Part shown: positions 7,678 to 14,055 of the stretch, one piece after another
Position numbering within the stretch: position 1 is the stretch's first letter
How the letters are laid out: the number at the start of each line of letters is the position of its first letter
Translations under genes and position numbers: made by a program
Assembly: GCA_900769055.1 (NCBI GenBank)
Contig: CAAGFF010000136.1
Coordinates: forward strand, 1-27,761
From: an uncultured Prevotella sp.
Lineage (GTDB): Bacteria > Bacteroidota > Bacteroidia > Bacteroidales > Bacteroidaceae
Direction: 5' to 3'
DNA: 27,761 bases
The notes under the pieces: generated by a model
The model's input: the letters and a program-made list of their open reading frames with translations, nothing else
The model's database searches: none
What the model was told of the DNA's origin: nothing

Positions 7678-7685
7678 CAAAATTA
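7678..7685 (-). promoter_or_regulatory. promoter -7 element of the GH3 operon
   Basis: On the minus strand these bases read TAATTTTG, a match to the Bacteroidetes -7 consensus TAnnTTTG. A clear TTTG -33 box about 20 bp upstream is not seen, only a T-run. Transcription would start near 7671, about 155 bases before the ATG. Confidence 0.5.
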
Positions 7686-7759
7686 ATCTAAAAAACTGAT
7701 ATAGCCCAATTATTCACCATATTTAACGGGAGAGTTAGCTAAGGACACACACCAAGGAC

Positions 7760-7817
7760 CCTAAGACCCTCCCCAGATACTGCTAGGGGGTTGAAAGGTT
7801 CGAAGGGTTTGAGAGGT
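7760..7817. repeat. CCCT/GGGT inverted array downstream of the rhamnosidase-like gene
   Basis: CCCT-containing units at 7760-7774 face GGG-containing units (ggggg, aaaggtt, gaagggtttg) at 7786-7817, with CCCC (7771-7774) and GGGG (7786-7789) closing an 11-base loop. It lies past the stop of the gene ending at 7891 and resembles the other post-stop arrays, but more weakly. It might act as a terminator, although no clear T-run follows. The adjoining 7820-7890 is AT-rich without recognisable signals. Confidence 0.4.
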
Positions 7818-7890
7818 AGATGTTTTCAATACATGAATATATGGGTGTGAGTTGTCTGAAATTGTAAAAAAGATTACTATTAATAATGTA

Positions 7891-8877
7891 TTAATAATAA
7901 GGTTGCCATCCACCAAGTTTTTTGGAGGAAATGTTTATTGCCTCAATGTTGACGATATGTTCGGGACGGAATTTTCTGTCGCCATAAATAATAACCTTTC
8001 TGTTGCCCGTAATAGTGAACTTCGGACATGCCTGCTCATCGGTTGTTCCGTTGCAGATATACTCATTGTTGCCTATCCACACATGGGTTCCACGGACAGC
8101 ATCACGGAAGGTTACACGAACCCAACCTACAAATCCTTTATCGAAATCGTAGATGATGGTGTCGCCTTCCAAGTCGAAATAGTTGTATGAAGATATATTG
8201 TTTACGTAATAAGCTGCACACGGTTGTTGCCACGGCATGGCTGAGATATTGGGCGTTGTGGAGCGACATCCTGTCCATAGGGCTGGTGACCATCCGTTGT
8301 GATATTTCCATGTTGTGCGGTTCTGGCGTCCGTCGATTGTCTCACCCCCTATGGCATTGATTGATGCTGGTGCTTGCCTGCATAGCCAAGTGTCGTCTGA
8401 TGGAAAAGAAAAGGCGTTGCCATCTGGCATGTGTCCGCTAAATGATACTGCAATCTGTTGTCTTTCGACAAAGTTGCTTGTCGGGCAGTACCATACGGCG
8501 AGCGTGACAGTGTCACTGTTGATAAATCGTGTGACATCGTAAACTGTCGATATTGGCTGACCATCGGTGACGGTGCGGAATGGTGCGAGAACATACCTGC
8601 TGGCATTACGCCCGTTTACGTATAGTTCGGCATATCCTGTGGTTGCGATGATGACATGGGCGTTGGATGGACGTTGGCTGAAGATATACTGCCTGCGGAA
8701 CCACACCTGTGATGTGGAGTCGGGAGTGGGTGCGGACAGCCATAGTCCGTCAGTACCCCATTGGGGTATGAAGGCGAATCCGTCAGCTGCCGCAGGGAGG
8801 GAGAGGATGAGCAGCTGTGACAATATGATGGCTATTGTTGCAACCTTATATCTATGACTCGTCAGTATATCTTTCAC
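7891..8877 (-). CDS. exported alpha-L-rhamnosidase-like protein lacking the catalytic domain
   Basis: The sequence matches the non-catalytic front half of GH78 alpha-L-rhamnosidases. Residues about 55-130 form a jelly-roll with AELYVNGRNASRYVLAPFRT and VYDVTRFINSDTVTLAVW. This is followed by GGETIDGRQ (178-185), matching the family's GE-x-DAR segment. A second domain begins with YDFDKGFVGWVRVTF (243-257). The chain ends at about 328 residues, where a GH78 enzyme of some 700-1000 residues would start its (alpha/alpha)6 barrel, so no catalytic acid is present. I placed the start at a GTG (8877) because it begins a clean signal peptide (KDILTSHRYK, hydrophobic run, SLPAAAD). The only upstream ATG (9006) lies inside the gyrB terminator and would force translation of the GATAG array. 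It could be a carbohydrate-binding protein or a truncated relic. Confidence 0.6.
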   Translation of the reverse strand: MKDILTSHRYKVATIAIILSQLLILSLPAAADGFAFIPQWGTDGLWLSAPTPDSTSQVWFRRQYIFSQRPSNAHVIIATTGYAELYVNGRNASRYVLAPFRTVTDGQPISTVYDVTRFINSDTVTLAVWYCPTSNFVERQQIAVSFSGHMPDGNAFSFPSDDTWLCRQAPASINAIGGETIDGRQNRTTWKYHNGWSPALWTGCRSTTPNISAMPWQQPCAAYYVNNISSYNYFDLEGDTIIYDFDKGFVGWVRVTFRDAVRGTHVWIGNNEYICNGTTDEQACPKFTITGNRKVIIYGDRKFRPEHIVNIEAINISSKKLGGWQPYY

Positions 8878-8894
8878 TTTTCCAGAGTTGTTAG

Positions 8895-8972
8895 AACAGA
8901 TAGAGAGGGATAGGCGGAGATAGGGGGAGATAGAGCAGAGGGTGGGGAGGAGATAGAGGAGAAAGAGTGGGG
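8895..8972. repeat. purine-rich GATAGAG array, second copy
   Basis: About 78 bp of degenerate units such as gatagaga, gataggcgga, gatagggggа-like and gatagagcaga, with almost no C. It uses the same vocabulary as 1881-1942 and, like that array, lies just past a minus-strand terminator, here that of gyrB. It fills most of the gap between gyrB and the rhamnosidase-like gene. Confidence 0.75.
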
Positions 8973-8997
8973 CGCGATATGGGTGGAAAAATGATGA

Positions 8998-9030
8998 GGG
9001 AGCCATGCTGTGTTTAATAGCAAGGCTCCC
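8998..9030 (-). terminator. intrinsic terminator of gyrB
   Basis: A 7-bp stem (8998-9004 gggagcc with 9024-9030 ggctccc) is extended after one mismatch by tgct/agca (9006-9009 with 9019-9022) around a 9-base loop. On the minus strand it is followed by tcatcattttt. It lies 19 bp past the gyrB stop codon. Confidence 0.65.
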
Positions 9031-9048
9031 ACAATGGTATTATGTGCG

Positions 9049-11019
9049 TTAAGCGTCAATGTTGGCGTAAGTGGCGTTCTTCTCTATGAACTCGCGTCTT
9101 GGCTCCACATCGTCACCCATAAGCATGGAGAATATCTCGTCTGCCTCGGCAGCGTTCTCTATGGTAACCTGCTTGAGCAGTCGGCTCTTGGGGTCCATGG
9201 TGGTTTCCCACAGCTGCTCGGGATTCATCTCTCCAAGACCTTTGTAACGCTGAGTATGCAGGGCCTTGTCATCATCGCGTCCGTCTACATACTTGTCGAT
9301 GAAAGCCTGTCGCTGCTGCTCTGTGTAGCAGTACTCGCTGACTTTCTTGTAGGTACACTTGTAGAGTGGTGGGGTCGCTATGTAGAGATGGCCTTCCTGA
9401 ATGACTTTCGGCATGAAGCGATAGAAGAGTGTCATGATGAGAGTGTCGATGTGAGAGCCATCGACATCGGCGTCGGTCATGATGATAATCTTGTCGTAGC
9501 GCAGCTTGTCGGTATTGGCCTCCTTGGAGTCTTCGCCATCTACTCCGAAACGTACGCCAATGGACTGTATGATGTTCATAACCGACTCGGCCTCGAACAC
9601 CTTATGCCACTGGACCTTCTCGACATTGAGAATCTTGCCTCGCAGAGGAAGGATGGCCTGTGTATAGCGGTCGCGTCCCTGCTTGGCAGAGCCACCTGCA
9701 GAGTCACCCTCGACAAGGAATATCTCGCAAGCCTTCGGGTCCTTGTTTGAACAGTCTGCAAGTTTTCCTGGCAGTCCACCACCTGTCATCACGCTCTTGC
9801 GCTGTACGCTCTCTCGGGCCTTGCGGGCGGCGATACGTGCCGTGGCTGCAAGAACAACTTTCTCGCATATCTGCTTGGCCTCAGTGGGATGTTCCTCAAG
9901 ATAGTATGCCAGGGCTTCGTTGACAGCCTGCTGTACGGCTCCCTGCACCTCGCTGTTGCCAAGCTTGGTCTTGGTCTGGCCCTCGAACTGTGGTTCGGCA
10001 ACCTTTATGGAGATTACCGCTGTAAGACCCTCGCGGAAGTCCTCGGGAGCAATCTCAACCTTAGCCTTCTCGATCTGCTTTGATATGGCGGCATCGGCCT
10101 CAGCGTAGGCTTTAAGCGTACGGGTGAGAGCCATGCGGAAACCTGTAAGATGGGTACCGCCCTCTATGGTATTGATGTTGTTGACGTAAGAGTGTATGTT
10201 CTCCGAGTAGTCGGTGTTGTACATTATCGCTATCTCGATAGGGATGTTGTTCTTCTCAGTCTTCAGATAGATAACATCATCGAAGAGGTGCTGGCGGTGA
10301 CGGTCTACATAGCGTACAAATTCCTTCAGTCCGTCTTTGGCATGGAACACTTCCTGCTTAGTTTTTCCTTCCTCATCGGGACGCAGGTCGGTAAGTGTTA
10401 TGCGTATGCCAGCGTTCAGGTATGCCAGCTCACGCATGCGTCGTGCGATGATGTCCCACTGGTAGTGAGTTGTCGTGAACACCGTCGGGTCTGGCCAGAA
10501 CTGCTGCCTTGTACCACGCAGAGTTGTTTCTCCAACAACCTTTACCGGGTATAGTGGTTTTCCCTTCTCGTATTCCTGCTGGTAAATTTTTCCATCACGG
10601 AACACCTGTGACATCATGTGTGTGGACAGCGCATTAACACAGCTCACACCGACACCATGCAGACCACCGCTGACCTTATACGAGCCCTTGTCGAACTTAC
10701 CTCCAGCGTGGAGAACAGTCATTACTACCTCCAGGGCGCTCTTGTGCAGTTTCTCGTGCTCATCAACAGGGATACCGCGTCCATTGTCCTGCACGGTGAT
10801 AGACTCGTCTTCGTTGATGGTAACCTCTATGTCCGTGCAATAGCCAGCCATAGCCTCATCGATGGAGTTGTCTACAGTCTCGTTTACCAGATGGTGAAGA
10901 CCTTTCTCGCTTATATCGCCAATATACATAGCCGGGCGCTTGCGCACGGCCTCAAGACCCTCAAGCACCTGGATGTTACTGGCAGAATAATTATTCTCAG
11001 TGTTCTGATTTGCTGTCAT
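9049..11019 (-). CDS. gyrB: DNA gyrase subunit B
   Basis: GyrB supplies the ATPase of the cytoplasmic A2B2 gyrase that puts negative supercoils into DNA. The 656-residue length fits the short GyrB type without the extra insert of the E. coli protein. The GHKL ATPase shows NETVDNS (46-52, Glu47 being the likely general base), DNGRGIP (78-84) and GGLHGVG (118-124). The Toprim part shows EGDSAGGSAKQGRDR and DADVDGSHI, and the tail has QRYKGLGEMNPEQLWETTMDP. That last motif favours GyrB over ParE. It is a single-gene unit with a promoter at 11045-11052 and a terminator at 8998-9030. gyrA is not in the window. Confidence 0.96.
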   Translation of the reverse strand: MTANQNTENNYSASNIQVLEGLEAVRKRPAMYIGDISEKGLHHLVNETVDNSIDEAMAGYCTDIEVTINEDESITVQDNGRGIPVDEHEKLHKSALEVVMTVLHAGGKFDKGSYKVSGGLHGVGVSCVNALSTHMMSQVFRDGKIYQQEYEKGKPLYPVKVVGETTLRGTRQQFWPDPTVFTTTHYQWDIIARRMRELAYLNAGIRITLTDLRPDEEGKTKQEVFHAKDGLKEFVRYVDRHRQHLFDDVIYLKTEKNNIPIEIAIMYNTDYSENIHSYVNNINTIEGGTHLTGFRMALTRTLKAYAEADAAISKQIEKAKVEIAPEDFREGLTAVISIKVAEPQFEGQTKTKLGNSEVQGAVQQAVNEALAYYLEEHPTEAKQICEKVVLAATARIAARKARESVQRKSVMTGGGLPGKLADCSNKDPKACEIFLVEGDSAGGSAKQGRDRYTQAILPLRGKILNVEKVQWHKVFEAESVMNIIQSIGVRFGVDGEDSKEANTDKLRYDKIIIMTDADVDGSHIDTLIMTLFYRFMPKVIQEGHLYIATPPLYKCTYKKVSEYCYTEQQRQAFIDKYVDGRDDDKALHTQRYKGLGEMNPEQLWETTMDPKSRLLKQVTIENAAEADEIFSMLMGDDVEPRREFIEKNATYANIDA

Positions 11020-11044
11020 TTTTGGTTATTCGCTTAGTAATGTG

Positions 11045-11052
11045 CAAAGATA
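11045..11052 (-). promoter_or_regulatory. promoter -7 element of gyrB
   Basis: On the minus strand these bases read TATCTTTG, matching TAnnTTTG, 25 bp before the gyrB ATG. The -33 region is only weakly T-rich. Transcription would begin near 11039, leaving a leader of about 20 bases. Confidence 0.55.
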
Positions 11053-11109
11053 GCAAAAAAAAATGGAATACGGAAGAAATACGAAGATAGTTTTTTTACT
11101 AAAATGCAT

Positions 11110-11139
11110 AAGGCCACGAACCTTTCGGATCGTGGCCTT
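11110..11139 (-). terminator. intrinsic terminator after rpsT
   Basis: A perfect 10-bp stem, aaggccacga (11110-11119) with tcgtggcctt (11130-11139), continues across one A-A mismatch with CC/GG around TTTC. On the minus strand the following bases (atgcatttt) are only moderately T-rich. It lies 34 bp past the rpsT stop and ends the tRNA-Glu/rpsT unit. Confidence 0.75.
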
Positions 11140-11173
11140 TATTTCTTTCCACTTGTCAACTTGTGGTTTCTGA

Positions 11174-11428
11174 TTATCCCAAGCTGTTGATGTGAAGAGC
11201 GAGGCTTGACTTGAGGTTAGCAGCCTTGTTCTTGTGGATGATATTGGTCTTTGCCAATTTGTCGAGCATCTTCTGTACAGAAGGATAGAGCTTTACAGCC
11301 TCTTCCTTGTCTGTCATTGCACGCAGTTTGCGTACTGCATTACGCATTGTCTTTGCATAATACTTGTTATGCAGAGTCTTAGTCTTTGTCTGACGAATTC
11401 TCTTGATTGATGATTTGTGGTTTGCCAT
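11174..11428 (-). CDS. rpsT: 30S ribosomal protein S20
   Basis: The 84-residue basic protein starts MANHKSSIKRIRQTKTKTL and continues KYYAKTMRNAVRKL, the typical lysine- and arginine-rich helical S20 pattern. S20 binds 16S rRNA early in 30S assembly, near helices 9 and 44. Length is normal. It lies 28 bp behind tRNA-Glu on the same strand with no promoter visible between them, so the two probably share one transcript from the strong promoter at 11548-11579. Confidence 0.96.
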   Translation of the reverse strand: MANHKSSIKRIRQTKTKTLHNKYYAKTMRNAVRKLRAMTDKEEAVKLYPSVQKMLDKLAKTNIIHKNKAANLKSSLALHINSLG

Positions 11429-11456
11429 CTCTATGTTTTTTCTTTTTTATTCTTTG

Positions 11457-11528
11457 TAGTCCCTAGCAGAATCGAACTGCTCTTTAGAGAATGAAAATCT
11501 CTCGTCCTAACCGATAGACGAAGGGACC
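11457..11528 (-). tRNA. tRNA-Glu, anticodon UUC
   Basis: The 72-base minus-strand sequence folds as a full cloverleaf. The acceptor stem is GGTCCCT with AGGGACT (the first pair G-U), the D-stem GTC/GAC, and the anticodon stem AGAGA/TCTCT around loop TTTTCAT. The variable loop is AAAG, the T-stem AGCAG/CTGCT with loop TTCGATT, and the discriminator is A. The loop places TTC at positions 34-36, hence glutamate. CCA is not encoded. Confidence 0.95.
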
Positions 11529-11547
11529 ATACCTTATTTAGCGGGTG

Positions 11548-11579
11548 CAAAGTTAATGCATTTTTCCGAATGCGCCAAA
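11548..11579 (-). promoter_or_regulatory. promoter of the tRNA-Glu/rpsT unit
   Basis: On the minus strand TTTG (11579-11576) is followed after exactly 20 bp by TAACTTTG (11555-11548). This fits the two-part Bacteroidetes promoter, TTTG at -33 and TAnnTTTG at -7, and is the best full match in the window. The start would lie about 13 bases before the tRNA. Confidence 0.8.
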
Positions 11580-11618
11580 TTTTCTATTGTTTTTTTTCTA
11601 TAAGCATCTGATTTTTTG

Positions 11619-11626
11619 TACTTTTG
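11619..11626 (+). promoter_or_regulatory. promoter -7 element of recO
   Basis: TACTTTTG matches TAnnTTTG and ends only 7 bases before the recO ATG at 11634, so the transcript would begin on or next to the start codon. It is back to back with the tRNA-Glu promoter 40 bp away. Confidence 0.6.
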
Positions 11627-11633
11627 CAGCATT

Positions 11634-12359
11634 ATGTTGACTAAAACAAGAGCACTTGTTCTCAGAACAGTTAAATACGGTGAATCTAAACTCATAGTAG
11701 ATTTGCTTACAGAGGAGATAGGAAGAGTTGGCATTATTGCCAACATTCCACAATCGTCAAGGGGAAGGGCTGCAAGAGCCTTTTTCCAGCCTCTCACGCT
11801 CCTTGACATAGAGATTGACTATAGACAGACCATGCAGCTGCAAAAGTACAGGAATGTCAGCAATCTCATGCCATATACATCGTTGACGATAAATCCAGTG
11901 AAGACGTGTATAGTGATGTTTCTCTCAGAGTTTCTGTATCATGTCACAAAGGACGAGCAGCAGAACCATACGCTATTCAGTTATATTGTCAACAGTCTGG
12001 TATGGCTTGATGCTAAGGAGGAGAGATTTGCCAACTTCCATTTGGTTTTCATGATGAGGTTGGCGAAGTTTATTGGTTTCTCTCCTAATCTGGACGGCTA
12101 TTGTGAGGGGTGCTATTTTGACCTTCGTAGCGGTTGTTTCGAGACGGGCATGCCGTATCATGGCGATATTGTGCAAGCCGATGAGGCGAAGGTGATAGTG
12201 ACGCTTACCAGAATGAACTACGTAAACATGCACCTGTTCTCAATGTCGAGGACAGAAAGAAACAGGTGCATGGATGTTGTTCTGAAATATTATGCCATAC
12301 ATGTGCCCAACTTCCCTGAGTTGAAGTCGCTTGAGGTTTTACGCTCGTTATTCTCTTGA
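11634..12359 (+). CDS. recO: DNA repair protein RecO
   Basis: RecO helps load RecA on SSB-coated single-stranded DNA in the RecFOR gap-repair pathway. The 241-residue protein shows the N-terminal OB-fold pattern MLTKTRALVLRTVKYGESK and then LLTEEIGRVG. It has the helical middle, and the zinc-finger region retains Cys157, Cys160 and Cys168 (GYCEGCYFDLRSGCF). The fourth expected ligand is not obvious, as in some relatives. I chose the ATG at 11634 because it starts the conserved N terminus; the in-frame ATG at 11616 lies before the TACTTTTG box. The gene is transcribed toward ftsZ and their stops are 38 bp apart, with no strong hairpin between. Confidence 0.92.
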   Translation: MLTKTRALVLRTVKYGESKLIVDLLTEEIGRVGIIANIPQSSRGRAARAFFQPLTLLDIEIDYRQTMQLQKYRNVSNLMPYTSLTINPVKTCIVMFLSEFLYHVTKDEQQNHTLFSYIVNSLVWLDAKEERFANFHLVFMMRLAKFIGFSPNLDGYCEGCYFDLRSGCFETGMPYHGDIVQADEAKVIVTLTRMNYVNMHLFSMSRTERNRCMDVVLKYYAIHVPNFPELKSLEVLRSLFS

Positions 12360-12397
12360 GTCCCAGCGCTTCCTATTTGGGCTGAAGGCAGGCAAGG

Positions 12398-13717
12398 TCA
12401 GGCGAAGCTTATCACTCCCTGTACCTCCTTGCCCTTGTCGTCATTGGCTGTACTGATGCCGTTGGCCTGATTGCGTATTTCCTCCAGCATCTGTCTTGTG
12501 CGCTTGTAGGTCGGCGTATTCTCTACAGCCAGTATTACATCCTCGTTGTCGAGGTCTTCCTGACGGAAGAGGTATATGTGCGGATGCCTCTTGTACTGCG
12601 TCTTGTTACCGTCCTTATAGTATCTGTTGCGGCGGTCCTGCTTCTCTGCGGCCTTGTCCTCTTCCTCCCTGCGTCTCTTGTCTTCCTCCTGAGTGCGCTT
12701 CTTTGCATGTCCGCTCATGCCGTCGACATCCTCAATGCCGAAGCCGGTAGCCAGAATGGTGACCTTCACGGTGTTATCGAGGTCTGGGTCAAGAGCCAAT
12801 CCCCACTTAAGCTCGAAGTCCTCACCGAACTTAGACATGAAGTCGTTGACATCGTTCATCTCGTCCATTGTGAGACCCGGACTTTCGGTATTTGTGCTTG
12901 AGAACGTTATTGAGAGCAGAATTTTCTTGGAGTTGAAAACGTCGTTGTCGTTGAGCAGCGGTGAGTTGAGGGCATCGTCGATAGCCTTCTTCACACGTCC
13001 CTCGCCCTTTCCGTAGCCAGTACTCATAATGGCTACGCCACCATCCTTAAGTACTGTCTTCACATCATTGAAGTCAAGATTGATGAGTCCGTGTACGGTG
13101 ATAATCTCCGCAATACTCTTTGCAGCGATGCTCAGGGTGTCATCGGCCTTGGCAAAGGCATCGAGGACAGCCAGGTCGGGATAAATCTCCCTTAGCCTCT
13201 CGTTATTGATTACGAGCAGCGCATCGACATGCTTTGCCATTTCCTCGACACCGTCGAGAGCCTGGTCAATCTTCTTTGGACCCTCGAAGCGGAACGGTAT
13301 AGTGACTATACCCACCGTGAGAATGCCAAGTTCCTTGCTTACCCTGGCAATGACAGGAGCGGCACCAGTACCAGTACCACCACCCATGCCGGCAGTGATG
13401 AATGCCATCTTGGTACCATCGCTTAGCATGTTCTTGATGTCATCAAGCGTTTCCTCGGCAGCCTGACGTGCGCGCTCAGGCTTGTTGCCTGCACCGAGAC
13501 CTTCCTTTCCCAACTGCAGATGCACGGGGACAGGCGAATCGTTGAGTGCCTGGTTATCAGTATTACAGAGGACGAAAGTGACATCGTGGATGCCATCGCG
13601 ATACATGTGATTGACAGCGTTGCCTCCACCTCCACCAACGCCTATTACCTTTATTATGCTGTTTCCCTTCTCTTCCTCGCCGAAGTCGAGAATGGACGGT
13701 TTCTTATTGTCTGCCAT
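12398..13717 (-). CDS. ftsZ: cell division GTPase FtsZ
   Basis: FtsZ is the tubulin-like GTPase that forms the cytokinetic ring and recruits the divisome. The 439-residue product has the nucleotide-binding start VIGVGGGGGNAVNHM (24-38), the tubulin signature GGGTGTG (112-118), and the T7 loop region with NLDFNDVKTVL. After about residue 315 comes a long charged linker (KKRTQEEDKRRREEEDKAAEKQDRRNRYY). It ends with a tail RTRQMLEEIRNQANG and beyond, longer than in E. coli (383). It is the last gene of the dcw cluster and is separated from ftsA by a 338-bp gap full of repeats. I see no TAnnTTTG promoter in that gap, so it may be transcribed from upstream. Confidence 0.97.
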   Translation of the reverse strand: MADNKKPSILDFGEEEKGNSIIKVIGVGGGGGNAVNHMYRDGIHDVTFVLCNTDNQALNDSPVPVHLQLGKEGLGAGNKPERARQAAEETLDDIKNMLSDGTKMAFITAGMGGGTGTGAAPVIARVSKELGILTVGIVTIPFRFEGPKKIDQALDGVEEMAKHVDALLVINNERLREIYPDLAVLDAFAKADDTLSIAAKSIAEIITVHGLINLDFNDVKTVLKDGGVAIMSTGYGKGEGRVKKAIDDALNSPLLNDNDVFNSKKILLSITFSSTNTESPGLTMDEMNDVNDFMSKFGEDFELKWGLALDPDLDNTVKVTILATGFGIEDVDGMSGHAKKRTQEEDKRRREEEDKAAEKQDRRNRYYKDGNKTQYKRHPHIYLFRQEDLDNEDVILAVENTPTYKRTRQMLEEIRNQANGISTANDDKGKEVQGVISFA

Positions 13718-13786
13718 AGTTGTTTCGTTTTATAGTTTAGAACCCACCTTATATATATATTAATTTTTAGTTTCGCATGTGCTCCT

Positions 13787-13857
13787 CTCGGCTTTCGCCG
13801 CTTCGCTTGTCGAAGAACTTTTGGAGTTCTCTCTTAGGAGAGCGGCAGAGCCGAGCG
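13787..13857. repeat. cloverleaf-like palindromic repeat
   Basis: Four nested or adjacent stems can form in 70 bp. The outer stem is ctcggct (13787-13793) with agccgag (13849-13855), continued by gccgct (13797-13802) with agcggc (13841-13846). Inside are three hairpins: cttcg/cgaag (13801-13815), agaact/agttct (13814-13830) and ctctc/gagag (13829-13842). The last 33 bases (13825-13857) recur inverted at 27180-27212 with 31 matches. It lies between ftsA and ftsZ. It resembles a REP-type or other dispersed palindromic repeat, or a folded RNA. Confidence 0.6.
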
Positions 13858-13920
13858 AAAAGGAGTTAGGAGAAGATATCGCTTCCTTTGGTCGCTTAGG
13901 AAGTTAAAAGACAATAGCTT

Positions 13921-14023
13921 TAGGTTTCAGGTTTTAGGTTTCAGGTTTCAGGTTTTAAGGTGAAATCACCTCTTAACCTCTTAACCTCACAACCTCACAA
14001 CCTCATAACCTTATAACCTCACA
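13921..14023. repeat. post-stop tandem array with AGGTGA/TCACCT core
   Basis: Left half (13921-13956): units caggttt and taggttt. Centre: AGGTGA-AA-TCACCT (13958-13971), a perfect 6-bp inverted repeat. Right half (13972-14023): units cttaacct, cacaacct and cataacct with a 7-8 bp period. The halves are mutually complementary, so a long imperfect hairpin is possible. It begins 33 bp past the ftsA stop. The architecture is the same as at 3161-3255. The remainder of the 338-bp ftsA-ftsZ gap holds the cloverleaf repeat and AT-rich sequence without a recognisable promoter. Confidence 0.8.
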
Positions 14024-14055
14024 TCATACGTCATTTATCTCCTTTTTACTACTTG

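Noticed and set aside
7852..8190. Plus-strand open frame of 112 codons opposite the rhamnosidase-like gene
   Set aside because: No protein family features; the minus-strand reading frame has a signal peptide and GH78 motifs across the same bases.
13972..14023. Possible CRISPR array from the AACCTC repeats here and at 3226-3255
   Set aside because: The period is only 7-8 bp with no spacers of 25-40 bp and no cas genes nearby.
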